NCBI RefSeq assembly: GCF_000626675.1
Contig: NZ_CP006842.1
Coordinates: 682,001 to 746,000 of the forward strand
DNA length: 64,000 nucleotides
Source: Corynebacterium glyciniphilum AJ 3170
GTDB lineage: Bacteria > Actinomycetota > Actinomycetes > Mycobacteriales > Mycobacteriaceae
Direction of reading: 5' to 3'
This document shows, one piece after another, positions 1-9,436 of this stretch (its first letter is position 1; the number at the start of each line of letters is the position of its first letter). The translations under genes were made by a program, and so were the position numbers. The notes below the pieces were generated by a model. The model did not search any database. It was given only the letters and a program-made list of their open reading frames with translations, and had not been told where the DNA came from.

Positions 1-360
1 TCGGACGTCGTCGCCGTCGACATAGGCCACGGTGAGGTCCAGGCCACGCTCGGTGATCTTTTCCCGGAGGGCGTCGGCGAGGCCGGAGGGGTTGAGTCCG
101 CCGGCATTGGTGACGACCTTCACACCGCGTTTTGCGATGGAGTCCAGGCAGGTGTCGAGATGGTCGATGAACCGTTTGGCGTAGCCGAGTGTCGGGTCCT
201 TCATCATGCCTTTGGCGAGGATGAGCATGGTGAGTTCGGCGAGGTAGTCGCCGGTGAGGTAGTCGACGTCGCCGCCGTCGAGCATCTCTCGCATTGCACT
301 GTCGCGGTCACCGTAGAAGCCGGAGAAATTGGCGATTCTCACGGGTGGGGTGTCGCTCAC
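1..360 (-). CDS. Acyclic terpene utilisation AtuA-like protein (DUF1446), N-terminal part
   Basis: The reverse-strand frame opens with GTG at 360 and stays open to the left edge, so only the first 120 codons are present. A good ribosome binding site (GGAGG) lies just upstream at about 366-370. The N-terminus reads VSDTPPVRIANFSGFYGDR, followed by a DYLTGDYLAELTM segment and a GVKVVTNAGGLNP segment, which are typical of the DUF1446/AtuA N-terminal family. Family members occur in acyclic terpene (citronellol/geraniol) and related branched acyl catabolism. The exact substrate here is unknown. The rest of the gene and any partner genes (carboxylase subunits, CoA enzymes) lie outside the window. 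Confidence 0.75.
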   Translation of the reverse strand, partial: MSDTPPVRIANFSGFYGDRDSAMREMLDGGDVDYLTGDYLAELTMLILAKGMMKDPTLGYAKRFIDHLDTCLDSIAKRGVKVVTNAGGLNPSGLADALREKITERGLDLTVAYVDGDDVR

Positions 361-506
361 GGAAGCCTCCGATGGTTGTCTGTGTGGTGGAATAGTTCTG
401 ATCGTGAACACAGTTGTAGCATCGGAAAACAAGCAGTCGTGACTGATTGGTTTAATCGGTATGCGGCCCCCGGTGAATACCCCCTTTCAGGGGGATCTGG
501 GTATGG

Positions 507-545
507 AAAAGGGCCCCGGACTCGCGTCGAGTCCGGGGCCCTTTA
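507..545 (-). terminator. Rho-independent terminator of the DUF2993 gene
   Basis: A 14-bp perfect stem (511-524 with 528-541, loop CGT) is flanked by AAAA on the left and TTTA on the right. It lies 26 bp past the stop of the reverse-strand gene ending at 567. Read on the reverse strand it gives a GC hairpin followed by TTTT. The flanking A/T runs could let it work in both directions. Confidence 0.8.
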
Positions 546-566
546 TCGGGTAGTCGCCAGCAACGG

Positions 567-1496
567 CTAGCTGTTCTGCTGTCCGCCGTCCGAGAATGTG
601 GACGTGCTCGAGGAGACGTCATCGAGACTTACGTCAGTGCCGTGGAGCTGGACACTCAGGCCGCCCTCCGTGATGTCGGCGCTCTGAATCTGCAGCCCCT
701 CCACGTCATTGACCGTCTCCTGCAGGGAATCGGTGAGGGACTTGACCATGGATTCCGGGAGGTCCATGCCGAGGATCTGGAGGTTCTCCACGCGGAAGTT
801 CAGCGCGCCCTCCTCCACGACGGGAGTCATGCTCAATGTCGCCAGGCCCCCGGTGATCTCCAGGTCCATGGTGTTGTCAGCCGTGTTCATCTGCACTCCG
901 GTGACCTCGATCAGGCCCTCGAGCAGTCCAGCGCCGTCTCCGCCGTCTCCGCCGTCTTCACCGTTTCCGTCGGTTCCCTGTGCCTGGGACTTCTGGATCT
1001 CGGCAAGGAGGAACTCCGGTGGCAACGTGGTGTCCACGGTGATCTCTCCGGCCGTGGGGTCACCGGTGTCGGTGGACATGTCCTTGGCGTTGATCGCCAT
1101 TTCCGGCTGACCGGAGACGACGGGGCGGGACTGGTCGGAGTCCTCGTAGGAGACGTCCAGGCTGGAGGGAATGGTCGCGTCGAAGGACGGGATTTTTCCC
1201 TGGACGAGCCCGAGCAGCAGGGGGGAGGTCCCGAAACTCACCGAGGGGTCCTCAGCGAGCTCCGTGCCGTTGTTCTGCGCTGATGACCGGATCTCATCGA
1301 CCACGGTGTTCTTGGCGTAAGCGCGTACGCCGAATTCGGCGACGGCGGCCAGCAGTACCAGGATCACGACCAGGGCGACGAGGATCTTCCACCACAGGCC
1401 TGACCGCTTCTTGCCGGCAGTGGTGCCGTCCTGCCGGGATTGAGCCCCCCAGCTCTGCGGGGCGGCGGGTTGTCCGGTGTTGTTTGAAGTGCTCAC
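567..1496 (-). CDS. LmeA-like DUF2993 membrane-anchored envelope protein
   Basis: A protein of about 309 residues with a Gln/Ser-rich cytoplasmic N-terminus, basic KKRSGLWW, and one hydrophobic anchor (ILVALVVILVLLAAVAEFGV), then an extracytoplasmic domain. The region beginning KNTVVDEIRSSAQ...VSFGTSPLLLGLVQGKIPSFDATIPS matches the DUF2993/LmeA family, known in mycobacteria as phospholipid-binding proteins affecting lipomannan elongation. A low-complexity Gly/Asp stretch (about residues 180-190) interrupts the domain. The start at GTG 1496 is chosen because a CACACT box lies 6 nt upstream (leaderless pattern). GTG 1517 would add seven residues. The precise role is inferred from the family only. 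Confidence 0.8.
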   Translation of the reverse strand: MSTSNNTGQPAAPQSWGAQSRQDGTTAGKKRSGLWWKILVALVVILVLLAAVAEFGVRAYAKNTVVDEIRSSAQNNGTELAEDPSVSFGTSPLLLGLVQGKIPSFDATIPSSLDVSYEDSDQSRPVVSGQPEMAINAKDMSTDTGDPTAGEITVDTTLPPEFLLAEIQKSQAQGTDGNGEDGGDGGDGAGLLEGLIEVTGVQMNTADNTMDLEITGGLATLSMTPVVEEGALNFRVENLQILGMDLPESMVKSLTDSLQETVNDVEGLQIQSADITEGGLSVQLHGTDVSLDDVSSSTSTFSDGGQQNS

Positions 1497-1592
1497 CGGA
1501 CCAGTGTGAACCATCACTGCCCGTCGGCGCCAGAGTTCCGCCGTTTACCCGGCGTATTGTGCGGAGATCCGCAGGTCCCTCCCGATCGGGAA

Positions 1593-2090
1593 TCAGAGGT
1601 TCTCTTTGATCCAGGTGTCGATCAAGGTGTTCTCGTTGTTGATGATGTCGCGGACCGCGTCGGCGACCTTCGGCTCGATGACCGGGCCGACCATCGGGAT
1701 GGTGACATCGATGTCTGCCTCGGCGGACAGGGTGGTGGAGTCGCCTTCGCCGGTCAGGGTGAGCTCGGCACCGAACTTCACGGGCGCCCCCTTGACCTCG
1801 GCCTGCATCTCACCGTTGACGACGCCGTCCTGCTCGGCACCGAAGGAGACGGTGCGCTTGAGCTTCAGGTTCTGGGACACCATGGAACGCACGGCTTCGG
1901 GCAGAGCGTCGGTGGGGAGCACCTCGAAGAGGACGACCTCGATCGGGTCGGCGGAGAAAGAGTTGACCTCACCGGGGACCTCGGAGAGGTTCTGAGCCTC
2001 GTACTCCCAGTATTCCTTGGAGCTCAGTGCCGAGAGCACCTTGTCGAGAGGGTGGTTGACGGTCGTTGAAGACTCGATGTGTGTTGTCAT
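1593..2090 (-). CDS. DUF2505 domain protein (SRPBCC-like)
   Basis: A 165-residue soluble protein matching the actinobacterial DUF2505 family. It opens with MTTHIESSTTVNHPLDKVLSALSS and continues with alternating beta strands (TVSFGAEQDGVVNGEMQAEVKG, EADIDVTIPMVGPVIEPKV) and a C-terminal helix, as in START/SRPBCC ligand-binding folds. No enzymatic role is established for the family. A TAGCCT box (2097-2102, reverse strand) sits 6 nt before the ATG and predicts a leaderless transcript. It is divergent from murB, as in mycobacteria, where the DUF2505 gene also neighbours murB. Confidence 0.85.
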   Translation of the reverse strand: MTTHIESSTTVNHPLDKVLSALSSKEYWEYEAQNLSEVPGEVNSFSADPIEVVLFEVLPTDALPEAVRSMVSQNLKLKRTVSFGAEQDGVVNGEMQAEVKGAPVKFGAELTLTGEGDSTTLSAEADIDVTIPMVGPVIEPKVADAVRDIINNENTLIDTWIKENL

Positions 2091-2182
2091 GCAGAAAGGC
2101 TAACATCATAAGTGTGCAGTGTCCTGATTTTAGATTCCATTCGCGAACAATTGCGTCCACCTCCCCAGTTGTAACCCGGCTG

Positions 2183-3313
2183 GTGGAGCGCGGTGACGTC
2201 GAGGTGTCCTCACGGAGTTTCGCCGAGCTGACGACCCTGCAGGTGGGAGGTTCGCCGGCTCTGGTGCTGTCGTGCCGGTCGGCGGAGTCGGTGGCGGATG
2301 TGGTCCGTACCCTGGACGCTGAAGGCGTGCCCCTGCTGATCGTCGGCGGCGGCTCCAATCTTGTGGTCGGTGACGATGTCTCGGACCTGGTGGCCGTGGT
2401 TCTCGAGGACGGTGGGGAACCGGAGATCGAGGAGAAGACTGGGCTGGTCCGCGCATTCGCTGGTCTGGTCTGGGACGGTGTCGTCGCCGCCACGGTCGAC
2501 GCCGGTCTCGGCGGGCTGGAATGCCTGTCGGGAATCCCCGGCTCGGTCGGAGCGACACCCGTGCAGAACGTCGGTGCCTACGGTGCCGAGGTCTCCCAGA
2601 CCCTGCACCGGGTGCAACTGTTCGACCGGGCGTCCGGGGAGACATCCTGGGTGATGCCGGAGTCGCTGGATCTGGCGTACCGGTACTCCAACCTGAAGTT
2701 CACCTCGCGCGCGGTGGTCACAGCGGTGGAGTTCCAGCTGACCACTGACGGGCAGAGTGCCCCGCTCCGCTTCGGCGAACTGGCCCGACGCCTCGGAGTC
2801 ACCGCCGGTGAAGCAGGGCAGGACGGGGATGTCCGGCGTCCCGTGGCAGAGGTCCGCGACATGGTCCTGGAGTTGCGTCGGGGGAAGGGCATGGTGCTGG
2901 ACCCGCACGACCACGACACCTGGTCAGCGGGCTCCTTCTTCACGAACCCGGTCGTCGACAGAGCGGTTGCCGACGATGTGCAGCGCATTGTCGCGTCCAC
3001 CCGGGGAGAGCAGGACGCTGCGGCGATGCCACGGTTCCCTGCGGGCCCGGCAGATGCGGTGGACTCTCTGGAGAAGCTCTCCGCAGCGTGGCTGATCGAA
3101 CGCGCCGGTTTCTCACGCGGGTGGCATGTTCCCGGTAACGACCGTGCCGGCCTGTCGAGTAAACACACGCTGGCGTTGACCAACCGCGGCTCGGCGACCT
3201 CGGCGGACATCGTCGCGTTGGCCCGGGCCGTGCGTGACGGGGTGCGGGAGGCTTTCGGGGTCGCTCTGGTCCCCGAGCCCGTGTGGATCGGAGTCACGCT
3301 CGACGACGAATGA
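2183..3313 (+). CDS. murB: UDP-N-acetylmuramate dehydrogenase MurB
   Basis: FAD-dependent reductase that converts UDP-GlcNAc-enolpyruvate to UDP-MurNAc with NADPH, an early cytoplasmic step of peptidoglycan synthesis. Evidence: the FAD-binding [14 protein letters not shown] loop, the [18 protein letters not shown] motif, the catalytic-Ser region AGSFFTNPV, and a terminal VPEPVWIG carrying the active-site Glu. The frame is open back to an ATG at 2066, but that would overlap the start of the divergent DUF2505 gene. GTG 2183 gives 376 residues, close to family length; GTG 2204 is another option. A TAGATT box at 2131-2136 could drive a short 5' leader. mshA follows 49 bp downstream. Confidence 0.93.
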   Translation: MERGDVEVSSRSFAELTTLQVGGSPALVLSCRSAESVADVVRTLDAEGVPLLIVGGGSNLVVGDDVSDLVAVVLEDGGEPEIEEKTGLVRAFAGLVWDGVVAATVDAGLGGLECLSGIPGSVGATPVQNVGAYGAEVSQTLHRVQLFDRASGETSWVMPESLDLAYRYSNLKFTSRAVVTAVEFQLTTDGQSAPLRFGELARRLGVTAGEAGQDGDVRRPVAEVRDMVLELRRGKGMVLDPHDHDTWSAGSFFTNPVVDRAVADDVQRIVASTRGEQDAAAMPRFPAGPADAVDSLEKLSAAWLIERAGFSRGWHVPGNDRAGLSSKHTLALTNRGSATSADIVALARAVRDGVREAFGVALVPEPVWIGVTLDDE

Positions 3314-3362
3314 TCCCGACAGGCGCACGGACGAGGACGGGCGGCGGGTATTCTGGGACGCT

Positions 3363-4715
3363 ATGCGCGTCGCCATGATCTCCATGCACACATCCCCGCT
3401 GGAACAACCCGGCATCGGGGATGCCGGCGGAATGAACGTCTACGTCCGGAACGTCGCCGAGCACCTGGCGTCCCACGGCGTCGAGGTGGATGTGTTCACC
3501 CGCGCCACCCGCGCATCCCAGGGGGAGGTCGTCGAGGTCGCGCCGGGACTGCGGGTGATCAACTGTGTCGCGGGGCCGTTCGAGGGGCTTCCGAAAGAAT
3601 CACTGCCGACGCAGCTTGCGGCGTTCACCGGTTCGGTGTTGTCTTTCGTGCGGCGCGAAGCGGGCACCGACGGGGACCCATCCTCCCCGGCCGCCCGCGC
3701 CGGTGCCGGACACTACGACCTGATTCACAGTCACTACTGGCTCTCGGGGCAGGTCGGGTGGCTGTTGCGTGACTTGTGGGGGGTTCCGCTGGTGCACACC
3801 GCCCACACCTGGGCGGCCGTGAAGAACCTCGGTCTTGCGGAAGGGGACACCCCCGAACCGGAGTCGCGTCGGATCTGCGAGCAGCAGATCGTCGACAACG
3901 CCGACCGCATCATCGTCAACACGCAGGACGAGGCGGATGCGCTCGTCACCGCCTATGACGCCGAAAACACGGATCTCGCCGTCGTGCCCCCGGGAGTGGA
4001 CGTGGACCGGTTCACCCCGGGATCCGACCGTGCCACCGAACGCTCGCGGCGGGAACTAGGTATTCCCCTGCGGGCGAAGGTCATCGCCTTCATCGGTCGC
4101 CTGCAGATGCTCAAGGGACCGCACATCCTGCTGCGGGCAGCCGCCGATTTGATCCGGCGCCACCCCGAACAGAACATCCGGGTGGTGATCTGCGGTGGCC
4201 CGTCGGGTACCGGGATGGAACGTCCCGATGAGCTCCACGACCTTGCCGCGGAACTGGGGGTGTCCGGTTACGTCCGGTTCCTCTCCCCGCGTCCCCCGGA
4301 GGAGCTGGTGAGTGTGTACCAGGCCGCCGACATCATCGCTGTACCCAGCTACAACGAGTCTTTCGGCCTGGTGGCACTGGAAGCGCAGGCCGCAGGGACC
4401 CCAGTTGTCGCCGCGCGGGTCGGAGGGCTGCCGTTGACAGTGACCGAAGGGGAGAGCGGACTGCTTGTCGACGGACATGACCCTGCAGACTGGGCCCACG
4501 CCCTGGAATCACTGGTGATGGACGATGACCTGCGCAACTCCATGTCGGACGTCGCTCCCTCCCACGCCGCCGAATACTCCTGGGACGTGACGGTCGAGCG
4601 GATGATCGCAGAGTACCGCCAGCTCGTCGACCGGTGGCGCGCCCACGGCTGTTCGGAACCTGATGTTGCCCTGACCTCGTTGGCGTCCCGTGATCCCAGC
4701 GGATCACGGGAGTGA
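3363..4715 (+). CDS. mshA: D-inositol-3-phosphate glycosyltransferase MshA
   Basis: GT4-family glycosyltransferase (450 residues) for the first step of mycothiol synthesis: transfer of GlcNAc from UDP-GlcNAc to 1L-inositol-1-phosphate. The N-terminal Rossmann domain contains [20 protein letters not shown]. The C-terminal domain has [15 protein letters not shown] and the nucleotide-binding [18 protein letters not shown] (E-x7-E) motif. The start is ATG 3363, set by MRVAMISMH and a TATTCT box (3349-3354) placed 8 nt upstream, suggesting a leaderless mRNA. The murB-mshA-ybjN-gpmA order matches the mycobacterial region around Rv0486. Confidence 0.95.
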   Translation: MRVAMISMHTSPLEQPGIGDAGGMNVYVRNVAEHLASHGVEVDVFTRATRASQGEVVEVAPGLRVINCVAGPFEGLPKESLPTQLAAFTGSVLSFVRREAGTDGDPSSPAARAGAGHYDLIHSHYWLSGQVGWLLRDLWGVPLVHTAHTWAAVKNLGLAEGDTPEPESRRICEQQIVDNADRIIVNTQDEADALVTAYDAENTDLAVVPPGVDVDRFTPGSDRATERSRRELGIPLRAKVIAFIGRLQMLKGPHILLRAAADLIRRHPEQNIRVVICGGPSGTGMERPDELHDLAAELGVSGYVRFLSPRPPEELVSVYQAADIIAVPSYNESFGLVALEAQAAGTPVVAARVGGLPLTVTEGESGLLVDGHDPADWAHALESLVMDDDLRNSMSDVAPSHAAEYSWDVTVERMIAEYRQLVDRWRAHGCSEPDVALTSLASRDPSGSRE

Positions 4716-4751
4716 CCACAGCGATGAGCAGGGGCGGGTAGATTCGGTCGC

Positions 4752-5312
4752 ATGGAACTACAGCAGCTGACCGACCTCCTGGACGCCGCCGAGGTCGACT
4801 ACGAGGTCTCCAACGAGGTCGCCGTGGTCGTCCTGCCTGGTGAACGTCGCCTGAAGACCAACACCCTGTTCATCCCGCAGGACGGCATGTTCCGTGTCGA
4901 GGCGTTCGTGTGCAGGGCGGTGGAGGAAGCCCATGCGGAGGTGTACCGGTTGCTGCTGCAGCACAACCGCAAGGCCTACGGAGTGCACTACACTCTCGAC
5001 AACAACAACGACATCTACCTCGCCGGCCAGTTCCCTGACACCACCACCAGCGAGGACATCCAACGTATTCTCGGCCAGGTGCTCGAGCTCGCCGACGGCG
5101 ACTTCAACCACATTCTGGAACTGGGCTTCGAGACATCGATCCGACGTGAGTGGGAATGGCGGATGGACCGTGGGGAGTCGACCCGCAACCTCGAGGCGTT
5201 CCAGCGGCTGCGGCCGGGGTACGAGCAGGACCGCGCTGCCGAACGCGCGGGGCGTGCTGACGGTGCCTCCGCCGGGGCACCCTCCGTCCCACCGACCCCG
5301 CCGAGCAGCTGA
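4752..5312 (+). CDS. YbjN domain-containing protein
   Basis: A 186-residue acidic protein of the YbjN family (Rv0487-like). Its fold resembles type III secretion chaperones, and in other bacteria it is tied to regulation or stress. Conserved stretches include KTNTLFIPQDGMFRVEAFVCR, LLQHNRKAYGVHYTLDN and the tail RREWEWRMDRGESTRNLEAF. ATG 4752 lies 7 nt after a TAGATT box (4739-4744), a leaderless arrangement. The C-terminus is low complexity (Ala/Pro/Ser). The stop codon itself lies in the first unit of an 11-bp tandem repeat (5307-5361). Molecular function is unknown. Confidence 0.85.
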   Translation: MELQQLTDLLDAAEVDYEVSNEVAVVVLPGERRLKTNTLFIPQDGMFRVEAFVCRAVEEAHAEVYRLLLQHNRKAYGVHYTLDNNNDIYLAGQFPDTTTSEDIQRILGQVLELADGDFNHILELGFETSIRREWEWRMDRGESTRNLEAFQRLRPGYEQDRAAERAGRADGASAGAPSVPPTPPSS

Positions 5313-5361
5313 TCCCCAGCTGATCCCCAGCTGATCCCCAGCTGATCCCCAGCTGATCCCC
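5307..5361 (+). repeat. Five tandem copies of an 11-bp unit across the ybjN stop codon
   Basis: The unit AGCTGATCCCC is repeated five times without mismatch at 5307, 5318, 5329, 5340 and 5351. The first unit supplies the ybjN stop codon (TGA at 5310-5312). The others fill the gap before gpmA. Array length is likely variable between strains through slippage, but units are added downstream of the stop so the protein need not change. Confidence 0.95.
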
Positions 5362-5467
5362 GTGGCCGCTGTCATCTGAGTTATGGCAGGGGCCGTGAAA
5401 CTCCTCGAGATCGACTTCTGCCCCGGCTCCCCTGTGCGGGACGCCCTGCCGTGGCACAATAAACACC

Positions 5468-6223
5468 ATGAGTGACAACAACCACGGCACACTGATCCTC
5501 CTCCGCCACGGGCAGAGCGAATGGAACGCATCCAACCAGTTCACCGGGTGGGTCGACGTCGACCTCACCGACCAGGGGCGCGAGGAAGCCGTCCGCGGCG
5601 GAACGATGATCGCCGACGCGGGTCTGAAGCCGACCGTGCTGTACACGTCCCTGCTGCGCCGGGCGATCACCACCGCGAACCTCGCTCTCGACGCTGCCGA
5701 CCGCCACTGGATCCCCGTCGTGCGCGACTGGCGACTCAACGAACGCCACTACGGCGCGCTGCAGGGGCTGAACAAGGCGGAGACCAAGGAGAAGTACGGC
5801 GAGGACCAGTTCATGGCCTGGCGCCGCAGCTACGACACTCCGCCACCGGAGCTCGAGGACGGCACCGAGTACTCCCAGTCGGACGACCCCCGCTACGCCG
5901 ACCTCGCCGAGGTCCCGCGGACCGAATGCCTGCTCGACGTCGTCAAGCGTTTCGTCCCCTACTACGAGACGTCGATCCTGCCCCGTCTGGAGGCCGGCGA
6001 GACCGTCATCGTCGCCGCCCACGGAAACTCGCTGCGCGCCCTGGTCAAGCACCTCGACAAGATCTCTGACGAGGACATCGCCGGGCTCAACATCCCGACC
6101 GGGATCCCGCTGGTCTACCGCTTTGACGAGAAGGGCACGGTGCTGAACCCGGGCGGTGAGTACCTCGACCCGGAGGCCGCGGAGGCAGGCGCCGCCGCCG
6201 TCGCCGCACAGGGCGGTAAGTAG
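5468..6223 (+). CDS. gpmA: 2,3-bisphosphoglycerate-dependent phosphoglycerate mutase
   Basis: Glycolytic/gluconeogenic enzyme interconverting 3- and 2-phosphoglycerate in the cytoplasm (251 residues, normal length). The phosphohistidine motif [10 protein letters not shown], the substrate-binding [13 protein letters not shown], the [12 protein letters not shown] loop and the second catalytic His in [15 protein letters not shown] are all present. ATG 5468 lies 7 nt after a CACAAT box (5455-5460), matching the leaderless pattern in this window. The next gene, senX3, starts 33 bp downstream, the same neighbourhood as M. tuberculosis gpm1-senX3. Confidence 0.96.
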   Translation: MSDNNHGTLILLRHGQSEWNASNQFTGWVDVDLTDQGREEAVRGGTMIADAGLKPTVLYTSLLRRAITTANLALDAADRHWIPVVRDWRLNERHYGALQGLNKAETKEKYGEDQFMAWRRSYDTPPPELEDGTEYSQSDDPRYADLAEVPRTECLLDVVKRFVPYYETSILPRLEAGETVIVAAHGNSLRALVKHLDKISDEDIAGLNIPTGIPLVYRFDEKGTVLNPGGEYLDPEAAEAGAAAVAAQGGK

Positions 6224-6256
6224 AACCCCGGGGAACGGTTTACGGGACACCCGGAC

Positions 6257-7489
6257 GTGACATCGTCATCTTTCGCCCTGCTGTTCGGGGGAATCGCCGC
6301 CGGACTACTCGTCGGGATCGTCGTCACCGTTATCGTGACGGTCGTCCGGCGTCGGGTGGAACACCGTGAAGAGGAACGCATCCGGAGGGAGACCCAGCAC
6401 AACAGGGTCTCGACCATCGCGCAGGTGATGCACTTCGCCCTCGAGGCGTCGCCGCTGGGGGTCGCGGTCGTCGACCTGCGGGAGGACCTCGTGTTCACCA
6501 ACCGCAGCGTTCACGAGCTCGGCGTGGTGGACGGCCGTCACCTGGTGCCCGAGGTCTACCGCCTGGCTCAGCGGGTCTTCGACGACGGTGAGCCCCGCGA
6601 GGGTGTCCTGCACCCCGGGAGCACAGCTGTGGGGCCGGTGTTCTCCGTCGCCGTCACCGTCCGTCGCCTGGCAGCCGTTGATGACCGGTTCGTGGTGGTC
6701 TACGCCACGGACAACTCCGAGAGCGTCCGGATGGAAGCTGCCCGCCGGGACTTCGTCGCCAATGTGTCCCATGAGCTCAAAACACCGGTCGGGGCTATAT
6801 CCCTGCTGGTCGAGACGATGCTGGAGGCACGAGACGATCCCGATACCGTGGAGTACTTCGGCAACAAACTCCATACTGAAACCCGGCGTATGTCCACGAT
6901 GATCTCCGAGCTGATCGGCCTGTCGAAACTCCAGGGGGCGGAGTCCCTGCCGGATCCCCGCCCGGTGAGCGTCGACAGGGTCATCGACAAGGCAGTGGAG
7001 CGGTCGCGTATCGCCGCCGAAGTCGAGAATATCGACCTGGTGACCGACGCTCCCGGCGGCGCATGGCTCACCGGGGATGAGGAACTCCTGGTGACCGCCG
7101 TCGCCAATCTGATCGCCAACGCCATCAACTACTCGCCGGACGATACCCCGGTCAGCATCAGCAGGGCGGTCCGCGGACAATCCGTCGTGATCCGCGTGAC
7201 CGACCGCGGCATCGGTATCGCCCCCGAAGAGCAGAAACGTGTCTTCGAACGTTTCTTCCGCGTCGACAAGGCACGCTCCCGGGCAACCGGCGGGACCGGT
7301 TTGGGCCTCGCCGTCGTCAAACACACCGTGATCAACCACGGAGGAAATGTCTCCCTCTGGTCGCAACCGGGCACCGGATCAACGTTCTCCCTGGAGTTCC
7401 CCGTGCTGGAGAAGGCTGCCGTGCCACACGAGGACGTCCCTGACCAGGAGAGGTTCACCGCCGCCGACCTGCTCCCGGACCGGGACTGA
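6257..7489 (+). CDS. senX3: Sensor histidine kinase SenX3
   Basis: Membrane sensor of the SenX3-RegX3 two-component system, known in actinobacteria for the phosphate-starvation response (410 residues). One N-terminal membrane segment (about residues 6-28) is followed by a basic/acidic linker, a PAS-like domain (EASPLGVAVVDLREDLVFTN), the HisKA motif VSHELKTP with phospho-acceptor His172, and a HATPase domain with N box NLIANAINYS, DRGIGI, and GGTGLGLAVVKH. The start is GTG 6257. regX3 follows after 131 bp. In mycobacteria repeats sit in this gap; none are obvious here. Confidence 0.94.
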   Translation: MTSSSFALLFGGIAAGLLVGIVVTVIVTVVRRRVEHREEERIRRETQHNRVSTIAQVMHFALEASPLGVAVVDLREDLVFTNRSVHELGVVDGRHLVPEVYRLAQRVFDDGEPREGVLHPGSTAVGPVFSVAVTVRRLAAVDDRFVVVYATDNSESVRMEAARRDFVANVSHELKTPVGAISLLVETMLEARDDPDTVEYFGNKLHTETRRMSTMISELIGLSKLQGAESLPDPRPVSVDRVIDKAVERSRIAAEVENIDLVTDAPGGAWLTGDEELLVTAVANLIANAINYSPDDTPVSISRAVRGQSVVIRVTDRGIGIAPEEQKRVFERFFRVDKARSRATGGTGLGLAVVKHTVINHGGNVSLWSQPGTGSTFSLEFPVLEKAAVPHEDVPDQERFTAADLLPDRD

Positions 7490-7620
7490 TTATCTTCACC
7501 CGGCAGGATCGTCGCCCGGAGTTTACAATGACGTCGTCCAGAAGCAGTCTCCCCGCAATGTTCGTCATCCGCGCCGGCCGGCATACGGCCGTCATTCATA
7601 CGTGAGGACCAGATTCTCCT

Positions 7621-8328
7621 ATGTCCAGTGACCGTCCCACCGTCCTGCTCGTCGAGGACGAGGAATCACTCGCTGAACCGTTGTCGTTCCTCCTGCAGAA
7701 GGAGGGCTTCGGTGTCTACACCGCCGCCGACGGACCCACCGCTCTGAAACTGTTCGACGCTCACGGCATTGACCTGGTGCTGCTCGACGTGATGCTGCCC
7801 GGCATGTCCGGCACCGAGGTGTGCACCCAGCTGCGTGCCGTCTCCTCCGTCCCGGTGATCATGGTGACCGCCCGCGACAGTGAGATCGACAAAGTCGTCG
7901 GCCTGGAGATCGGGGCGGACGACTACGTGACCAAGCCCTACTCCGCGCGCGAACTCATCGCGCGTATCCGTGCTGTGCTGCGCCGTGGCGGCGATAACGG
8001 GGCAGATGACGGGGACGGCGATGACGGGATGGTGCTCAGGAGCCCACGGGTGGTGCTGGATGTGGAGCGACACACGGTGTCAGTGGACGGTACGTCGGTG
8101 TCTCTGCCCCTGAAGGAATTCGACCTTCTGGAATACCTCATGCGCAATGAGGGACGGGTATTGACCCGGGGCCAGTTGATTGACCGGGTGTGGGGCATCG
8201 ACTACGTCGGTGACACGAAGACGCTCGATGTCCACGTGAAGAGACTGCGTTCGAAGATCGAGGAGACGCCGTCGTCCCCGTCGATCCTGGTGACCGTCCG
8301 TGGACTGGGGTACAAGTTCGAGGGGTGA
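7621..8328 (+). CDS. regX3: Response regulator RegX3
   Basis: OmpR/PhoB-type response regulator (235 residues), partner of SenX3. The receiver domain has VEDEE acidic residues, the phospho-acceptor Asp56 in VLLDVMLPG, and the conserved Lys in DDYVTKPYSARE. A Gly/Asp-rich linker (about residues 120-140) leads to a winged-helix DNA-binding domain ending [16 protein letters not shown] 7621 is preceded by GTGAGGACC. Likely targets, from the family, include phosphate uptake genes; pitA lies in this window. Confidence 0.95.
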   Translation: MSSDRPTVLLVEDEESLAEPLSFLLQKEGFGVYTAADGPTALKLFDAHGIDLVLLDVMLPGMSGTEVCTQLRAVSSVPVIMVTARDSEIDKVVGLEIGADDYVTKPYSARELIARIRAVLRRGGDNGADDGDGDDGMVLRSPRVVLDVERHTVSVDGTSVSLPLKEFDLLEYLMRNEGRVLTRGQLIDRVWGIDYVGDTKTLDVHVKRLRSKIEETPSSPSILVTVRGLGYKFEG

Positions 8329-8552
8329 GAACCGCCGCCGGCAGGAGTGACGGCCCTGTGGCAGAGGCACCGGTCGGATACCGCCCCGAAAACGACCCCG
8401 CCTTCAGATGGTCGTGGAAACAGTTCCCCTCCGGAAGGAGCTACGCCCATGGCCCCGGCAGAAACTCTGGCTACTGGGAGGGCGAATGTCCCGTCGCTGC
8501 GGCAGCCGTCGCCGGATGGATCGACAACAACGGGAACCCGGACGGCGAGTAA
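8325..8552 (+). CDS. Possible small hypothetical protein overlapping regX3
   Basis: An open frame of 75 codons starting at a GTG that overlaps the regX3 stop by four bases (GTGA), a coupling typical of real operon genes. The product contains [19 protein letters not shown] and NNGNPDGE and resembles no family I recognise. It runs 82 bp into the 3' end of the convergent gene at 8471-9403, which weakens the case. It is the better of several overlapping frames here but remains doubtful. Confidence 0.3.
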   Translation: MRTAAGRSDGPVAEAPVGYRPENDPAFRWSWKQFPSGRSYAHGPGRNSGYWEGECPVAAAAVAGWIDNNGNPDGE

Positions 8553-9403
8553 CGGGCCATCTCCTCACGGTGACGGCAGTGTGCTGCAACCACGTCGTAG
8601 GACTCCGGTCCGATGAGCTCGCGCAGTTCCTCGGCATGGGTGGACCAGAGCGATTCACCACCGGTGTGACACCCGGGGTCGGACGTGCAGTACCAGTCGA
8701 AGTCTTCACCACCGCCACCCCAGCCGCGCCGGGTGTACTCGGTGACGGTGGTGCGCAGGACCTCGACGCCGTCCGGACGGGTCTCCCACTCCTCGAGCCG
8801 GCGTAAGGGCAACTGCCAGCACACCTCGGGTTTGGCTACGGTAAGGGCGACGTCGTTCTTCACCGCCCAGCCGTGCAGGGCGCATCCGGCGCCACCCGGG
8901 TGGTCAGCTCGGTTGGCGAAGACACATGCCCCGTTGTGCACTCGCGTCTTCAGGGCAGGCTCGGGCTCGCCGGAGTCGGTGTCATCTCCGTCGAGTTCGT
9001 CCCAGACGAGCCATGGCTCCACCATATCGTCGGCGCCATCGCGACCGTCGCCCATGACAAGGGGCCTGAGCTGCCAGTCGTCGTCGGTGAGGTGGGGGAC
9101 GATTTCTGCCAGGGCACCGCGGTCATCATCGTCGGTGAGGAAGGCGCCGTGGACGCAACAGCCCACGTCGGGGTGTTCGGCGTCGATGCCGTGGCATGCG
9201 TCGGTGCCGAACCTGCACCGGTAGGTGGAGAGGAGCCACGTAAGATCGACAGAGACGATGTGTTCGGAATCCGCCGGATCGGTGAACTCCAGGTACTCGC
9301 GCGGATGGTCGGCGGGGGTCTCCTGCCCTGAACGCACCGCGAGATCCGCCGGGGTGCCTGCCGGGTAGCCGCTGGTGATGTCGGAAAGAACAGAATGTGT
9401 CAC
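8471..9403 (-). CDS. Cysteine-rich conserved actinobacterial protein (Rv0495c-like)
   Basis: A soluble protein of about 310 residues placed between regX3 and ppx, as is Rv0495c in M. tuberculosis. Numerous conserved-looking cysteines lie in [48 protein letters not shown] and WYCTSDPGC. The CC-x-H and C-x-L-H arrangements suggest a metal or Fe-S site, but no function is established. The start is set at GTG 9403 because a TACGGT box (9411-9416, reverse strand) lies exactly 7 nt upstream. GTG 9412 would add three residues but overlaps that box. It is divergent from ppx with 33 bp between starts. Confidence 0.8.
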   Translation of the reverse strand: MTHSVLSDITSGYPAGTPADLAVRSGQETPADHPREYLEFTDPADSEHIVSVDLTWLLSTYRCRFGTDACHGIDAEHPDVGCCVHGAFLTDDDDRGALAEIVPHLTDDDWQLRPLVMGDGRDGADDMVEPWLVWDELDGDDTDSGEPEPALKTRVHNGACVFANRADHPGGAGCALHGWAVKNDVALTVAKPEVCWQLPLRRLEEWETRPDGVEVLRTTVTEYTRRGWGGGGEDFDWYCTSDPGCHTGGESLWSTHAEELRELIGPESYDVVAAHCRHREEMARYSPSGFPLLSIHPATAAAATGHSPSQ

Positions 9404-9436
9404 GGTGAACACCGTAGACCGGATAGGGTGGAAACC

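Noticed and set aside
2066-2182. N-terminal extension of murB from ATG 2066
   Set aside because: It would overlap the start and promoter of the divergent DUF2505 gene and shows no MurB similarity before about 2183.
7490-7620. Search for MIRU-type repeats between senX3 and regX3
   Set aside because: Mycobacteria have repeats here, but this gap shows no tandem unit, only a small CCGGCCG foldback.
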